From NCBI GenBank assembly GCA_027596945.1, contig JADGJH010000646.1:1-12479 (forward strand): a stretch of 12,479 bases of DNA, read 5' to 3'. The position numbers were made by a program, and so were the translations under genes. Of this stretch, positions 8,293 to 12,479 are shown piece after piece (the first letter of the stretch is position 1; each line of letters begins with the position of its first letter). The notes below the pieces were generated by a model that searched no databases, was not told the origin of the DNA, and saw only the letters and a program-made list of their open reading frames with translations. This DNA comes from Physocladia obscura. Taxonomy: Eukaryota; Chytridiomycota; Chytridiomycetes; Chytridiales; Chytriomycetaceae.

Positions 8293-9646
8293 GAAAACCT
8301 AATTATAAATTATTTTTTTGAAAAAATAAAATAAAATAAAAACCGACTCAAACAAGAAAATGAAATCAATAGATACCTGTTATTTTTGACTTTTTTTGTT
8401 GATGGTTTTTTTTTTAATGATGGCGTGCAAAAATTTCGAAACGCCGTGCGCAGAACTTAGTCAAGCTCAAACTCCGTTTACAATTCACCGAAACTGCAAA
8501 AGTTTTTCATTTTGTAAGGTCATCAGATTTTAATTCGCAATGCTGTAAAGCCTTCATTCGGAAAATTTCGCGACCAACACGGAAATAATAAATGAATTAA
8601 ATAAATAAAAATACTTGTTGAAGATACCGGTACTTGATGAAACGCTTCACGGGAAATTAAATTTTGGAAGTGAACGTCTCAAAACAATTGAATATTGCCA
8701 GAATAAGGCCATTAATAACAAATAGTGAATAGTTGATGCGGTGGCGATTGTAATGATTGAACTGCAAGTAGATTAATCGGCATTCGTGGTGCCGATTCCA
8801 AAAGTCCTGCCCAAAGTAAAACAAAAGGTTTTGCTACTGCCAACGATTCTTCAGACACTTGAAAATTAGTCGCACGATAGCAATGATACCGCCATCCCAA
8901 CTCGGTGCTGCGGACTAAATCTCCTTGCACCATTTCGAGTTCGATAATGGAGAATGATAACTTTGCCGTAAAGTGCTGCTTCATACTTAATAAACTGTTA
9001 AGTTACATCACATATTGAAGTTTGAATACAATGAAATAAACAAAAAAGCGATGATGACACTCAGCATCATATGAGGATCATGCGTCATTCAAGTTTCCAG
9101 TTGGTCTATGAAACCCTGGCTGTATTTGCGATTCCCTTTTGGCTTGCAGTTCAGATGTGTTTTCGACCTTGACCACTTTGCTCCAAATTCCCTTGACCTT
9201 CGTTTTCAAAAGTAATTTCTGTTGGTTGCGGGTGTCTTTAAGACCTCTTTGATTTCGTCGAAACCGATTTGGAAGGAAAAATTTTCTATAAAAATCGTCA
9301 AACAACACTTGGGCTGCAACAAAAGGTGTGGATCATTATCTTGAAAGAGAATACCACTTGCGTAAAGAATTGACATGCAGTTTTTAGTTTTGAGCCTTTT
9401 AAGGAGTTTCGGATTGAGGGTTCTGTAAAAATTTTACAATTGAAATTCTGGTTAAATAAAGGAATCAACTCTTTTTGTCATAGTTTTGCGATGCTATTTG
9501 TGATGTTCGTGCCAATTAATTTCAGAAGTGAGAATTGAATAATCAATCCGCATAAAAATTTCCTTGGAATTAATTTTGAATTTCTACTTACTTTTTTTTC
9601 TTCCTTTTTCAACAAAACAACAAATATTATTCTTAAAAAAAACATA
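8293..9646. other. Spacer with no supported gene
   Basis: Most of this is AT-rich with stops in all frames. Three short items stand out but are weak. A 37-residue frame at 8420-8533 (+) has four Cys and a possible GTAAGG donor near its end. A 90-residue ATG frame at 8712-8984 (-) has non-repetitive composition. About 9078-9300 (-) is a patch where short coding-like pieces appear in different frames. None has a recognised domain. The left part may contain the 3' end of the possible broken gene, and the right end holds the 3' UTR of the velvet gene on the minus strand. Confidence 0.4.
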
Positions 9647-10685
9647 TTAAATAGCGTGCTTCATTCGAATAGGAACTCCTTGTCGTGCAAAACACAAACT
9701 TAATTCCGAAACACCTATCAATCCCGGGAAATCATTCGGTCGATACACTGTAAACACATCACTGAACACAAAAGTTTCGCCCATAGTTCTCACTGCTTGT
9801 GGATTCATTTTAAATACTTGAAATTTCAGTCGAAAATCGCCAGTGAATCGTACACCAAGTTCATTAAAGACAAAGAAATGGCCATAAACCCCGTCAGTGT
9901 CACGCAAAAACAGAATGTTTGAAAGCAGCGTGCCAACGAGGTTAAATGATTTCGGGTATCCAGACGTTATTTCGACTGAATAGTTGCTTTGAGGTTTTGA
10001 TAGTAGTAGTGGTGGCGAGTTTGTTGGGACGGATTGGCTTTCAGGAGAGCTGGTTGTTGGTGTTGGTGTTGCGTCGCAGGAAAGTGTGTATGAATGTGGA
10101 TTTGATGCTCCACGTCCTGAGAATGTGAGATTTTCTTTCCCATCGCTGGACAGAAAGTGAACATTAGTCAGCTGAAGTATTGACAGGGGTTCCTTCAATT
10201 CATAAAATTTACAACACCGCACCTAGACCAAAGTGTTGCATGAGCGACATACGAACTAGCTTCGCTCGGACAGAGACCAGTGATTTTAAGTCTTGGTGTG
10301 ATATATTTAAACAAAAAAACCTTTTTTTTCCCCATTTGTCAACATACATTGGTGTTGGATTGATAGGTCGCCAACCAGCCGGAGACTCTGGACACAGTCG
10401 AGCACGAGAAGGCTGTTGTATGACTTCGAGATTTATCTCAGGATGTGTTTTTGCAATTATAGCCTGCTGTGTTCGTTTGGTGATTTTGATTAAAGTGGCT
10501 TGTGTGCAGGTGACGAAACTGTTTTCAGAAATTATGAATTCGCTTACATTATTAAGTAGTGTATCCGCTACTGAATATGATATCGATACGTTGGAGTCCG
10601 CGACATAATTGGAAGTACCATCAGTTGATGAATTGTCGATTGCTTGAATTTGGAAATCGCTTGTTTTGACCACCAGACTTTCCAT
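9647..10685 (-). CDS. Velvet-domain regulator, VelB-like, copy A
   Basis: Spliced model on the minus strand: exons 10685-10348, 10291-10223 and 10145-9647; introns of 56 nt (donor GTATGT) and 77 nt (acceptor TTTCTGTCCAG); 301 residues plus TAA. The velvet domain starts near residue 85 with LEVIQQPSRAR, then RPINPTP-I (107-113). Next are a strand (LKIT), HATLWSSDG (130-138), a Ser/Pro/Thr linker (about 150-190), SFNLVGTL (202-209), FFVFNELGVRFTGDFRLKF (226-244), FSDVFTVYRPNDFPGL (263-278) and FARQGVPIRMK (288-298). The order, with LWSxDG then a linker then the NLIGTL half, is that of VelB rather than VosA or VeA. Velvet proteins dimerise, enter the nucleus, bind DNA and steer development and secondary metabolism. 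Oddity: the loop after RARLC reads PESPAGWR where relatives have GFxxKDRR. The start is uncertain: the frame is open to an ATG at 10817, which would add 44 residues; 10685 was chosen because the extension is low-complexity and basic. Confidence 0.88.
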
Positions 10686-11203
10686 TCTTGCTTTCGCTGC
10701 GTTTTTAAGATAGTCACACTTCGCGTTGTGTGTGAGTGCGCAGTTATTTTCCGTTCGCCGTTTTATTACCTTCGTATTGATGCCTTTTTGGAAAAAAAAG
10801 ACCGTTTTTGAAATCAATGTTGTGTGAAATTTTTTTTTTGTTCCACATTGCCAAATTGCGGCTCAAATTATCAACCCCACATATGCGAGATTAATCGGTT
10901 TCTAATTTACTGATAGCTGCATTCATTTGCACTGTTAGTTTTCGGTATTTTTCCGGGTTTATGTAGTTGCGGAAGTTCATTGCACAAGAAATCACTATTT
11001 AAAGTTTGCAGTCAAGATTTTAAATTTTTGAAAATGCTGAACTGACAAAGACTGCGTTATTATATAAAAAACTACCCAAAACTAAACAAAACAAAAAAAG
11101 TACAGAAAATGGCAGCAACATGCATAATACATAATAAATGCATGCAAACAAAAATGAAAAAAAAAAATGAAAAAAAAAATTCATTAAAACTTTTTTCCTG
11201 CCT
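10686..11203. other. Spacer between the two velvet genes
   Basis: This holds the presumed promoter and 5' UTR of copy A and the 3' UTR of copy B, both on the minus strand. 10686-10817 could instead be the 5' end of the copy A coding region. A TATA-like string on the minus strand (TTTTATATAATAA) lies at about 11056-11070. A-rich runs fill 11080-11190. No independent gene is supported; the plus-strand open frame at 11109-11303 overlaps copy B coding sequence and is a shadow. Confidence 0.5.
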
Positions 11204-12476
11204 TCAATGTGCGTATTTCATCTTGATAGGTACCCCTTGTCTCGCAAAGCATCGACTAAGTTCGCTAGTCTGTTGTAATCCTGGAAACTGCGTCGGCCGA
11301 TAAACTTGAAACGCATCAGTAAATATACTTGCAATCGGCGAGGTGCCTTGCATTCTTCAAAAAATTAACAAAAAAATTAAAAGTTAAAAAATCTCATTAA
11401 TTTTGTTTTGTATGTAAACCGGAATTGGTTAATGAAAAAAAGAAAGGTAAAATTGTTTCTCATTTACCGATCATGTAACCGATACATGTCAAATTTTAAT
11501 TTAAACACTCCAGTTTTCCGCACCGCGAGATCGTAAAACACGAAATACAGTCCATCTTCGTTTTGCGGGTTGCTGAGAAGCATTGCTTCGCTAGTGAGTG
11601 TTCCAATCAGATTGAACGATCTGGTATATCCGTCAGTGATTGAAACTGTCCAAGTGGAATTTTCCTCAGAATTTTGCTGTTGGTCAGAGTGGTTACGTTG
11701 AAAATAGTTTTCATTGATATTAGTGCTGTTGTTGCTATTCATGCTGCTACTGCTATTGTTATTATTGGTGATGCTGCTATTGCCATAGGAAGATTCTGAG
11801 AAGTGCTTTTGGTTTGCATGGTCGGATGGCGGTTGTGGAACGTAAATGAGAGGCTGCTCGCATCTGTCAGATATTGACATATCTTTTCGGCCATCACTAT
11901 TCAGAATTAGAATTTTCGTTCAATTAAATAAAATACTGATCAAAAAAATATTTTCTAATAATGATTTTTTTACCTTGACCACAGCGATACAAAAGTCACA
12001 CAGCCATAAGCTTCATGCGCACTCATTCCAAACACTCTCACTCTTTCATATTTAATTTTTGGAAACATACAATGTGCGTGAATTTTTAAGTGGGTGAGGT
12101 GTCTCAAAAAACAAACAAAAAAAAAAAAAAGCTCTCACATAGGACAGGGGTTGATTGGCCGACGATCCTTCGGAGTAAACCCACAAACGCGTGCTTGCAC
12201 CGGTTGCTGAATAACTTCCATTCTAATTGGCGGAATCACAACGGGCATTGGTTGTGGTGACTCAAGTTCCTAATACCAAAAAGTAGTGGGGAAAAGAAAA
12301 GAAAGAAAAAAAATTAGCGACGATCCACATACGCCGAAACACAATCGAATGCGCAAAGAAAGAATGATTTTCAATCGAACCTCGTCGATTAAGAATGAAA
12401 TCATGATTCCATTCTTTGTTTTCTGACACTGCTGATTTGCGCTGTGGATGTTTGGGAACATCGAAAAATTGCTCAT
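11204..12476 (-). CDS. Velvet-domain regulator, VelB-like, copy B (5' end uncertain)
   Basis: Spliced model on the minus strand: exons 12476-12333, 12269-12139, 12042-11974, 11896-11468 and 11354-11204; introns 63, 96, 77 and 113 nt; 307 residues plus TGA. All junctions are GT-AG and in frame. The velvet domain runs from about 64: RMEVIQQPVQARVCGFTPKD (64-83), RRPINPCP-I (84-92), SLWSSDG (111-117), an Asn/Ser-rich linker (about 130-195), SFNLIGTL (208-215), YFVFYDLAVRKTGVFKLKF (232-250), FTDAFQVYRPTQFPGL (269-284) and FARQGVPIKMK (294-304). It keeps the basic KDRR loop that copy A lacks. Introns 2 and 3 match copy A introns 1 and 2 in codon and phase, with an identical 69-nt exon between them; intron 4 has no counterpart in copy A. 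Exon 1 is the weak part: its ATG lies three bases from the window edge and its C-terminal half is oddly hydrophobic and basic, so the real 5' end may lie outside. Confidence 0.86.
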
Positions 12477-12479
12477 CGA

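Noticed and set aside
8420..8533. Small Cys-containing frame as a secreted peptide gene
   Set aside because: It has no signal peptide, is only 37 residues, and has no support beyond an ATG and a possible donor.
8712..8984. Minus-strand 90-residue frame as a decayed velvet copy
   Set aside because: A short stretch (NFQVSEESLAVAKPF) vaguely recalls the FPGxxESxxLxxxFA region, but no other velvet motif is present in order and the match is too short to trust.
10146..10222. Treating the segment that reads SILQLTNV as part of velvet copy A
   Set aside because: It looks like the velvet IVQL strand, but no splice site joins it in frame to RPINPTP. The alternative exon 10291-10223 gives ILKIT and then HATLWS, matches copy B in length and phase, and makes this segment part of intron 2.
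9946..10608. Plus-strand open frames at 9946-10128 and 10180-10608
   Set aside because: They lie opposite the velvet copy A exons, whose domain match is decisive; they are antisense shadows.

Overview
The window is AT-rich eukaryotic DNA with short GT-AG introns (about 50-180 nt). Two proteins carry the velvet domain, a fold described as fungal. A third gene encodes an arfaptin-homology (AH/BAR) protein, a family I associate with animals and basal opisthokonts rather than Dikarya. Together with the compact introns and Asn/Ser/Gln-rich linkers, this points to an early-diverging (possibly zoosporic) fungus. I cannot place it further. TAA, TAG and TGA all end credible genes, so the standard code applies.

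Layout. 1-1876: no gene found; a small 18-bp tandem repeat. 1877-3138 (+): five-exon gene for a 299-residue AH/BAR protein. 3465-3748 (+): a copy of an unknown C-terminal helical module, either a pseudogene or a 63-residue two-exon gene. 4198-4456 (+): two-exon gene for an unknown 68-residue protein. 5045-5587 (+): intact 180-residue low-complexity protein carrying the same C-terminal module as the 3465 locus, with a TATA box upstream. About 6038-8292: gene-like but fragmented sequence, with open frames of similar composition broken by shifts and stops and nothing recognisable. 8293-9646: no supported gene. 9647-10685 (-) and 11204-12476 (-): two tandem velvet-domain genes with VelB-like architecture (a split velvet domain with a polar linker), whose exon structures I could resolve. 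The second runs close to the window edge and its 5' end is uncertain.

How the genes relate. The two velvet genes are clearly tandem paralogues: two introns sit at the same codon and phase, and both have a 69-nt exon between them. In the family, velvet proteins form homo- and heterodimers, bind DNA, and control development and secondary metabolism; a duplicated pair could heterodimerise, which is inference. The velvet copy at 9.6-10.7 kb has lost the basic KDRR loop that the other keeps. The 3465 and 5045 loci are a second local duplicate family. The AH/BAR gene would act at Golgi or endosomal membranes and has no evident link to the velvet pair. I saw no CRISPR array, rRNA, tRNA or recognisable transposon.
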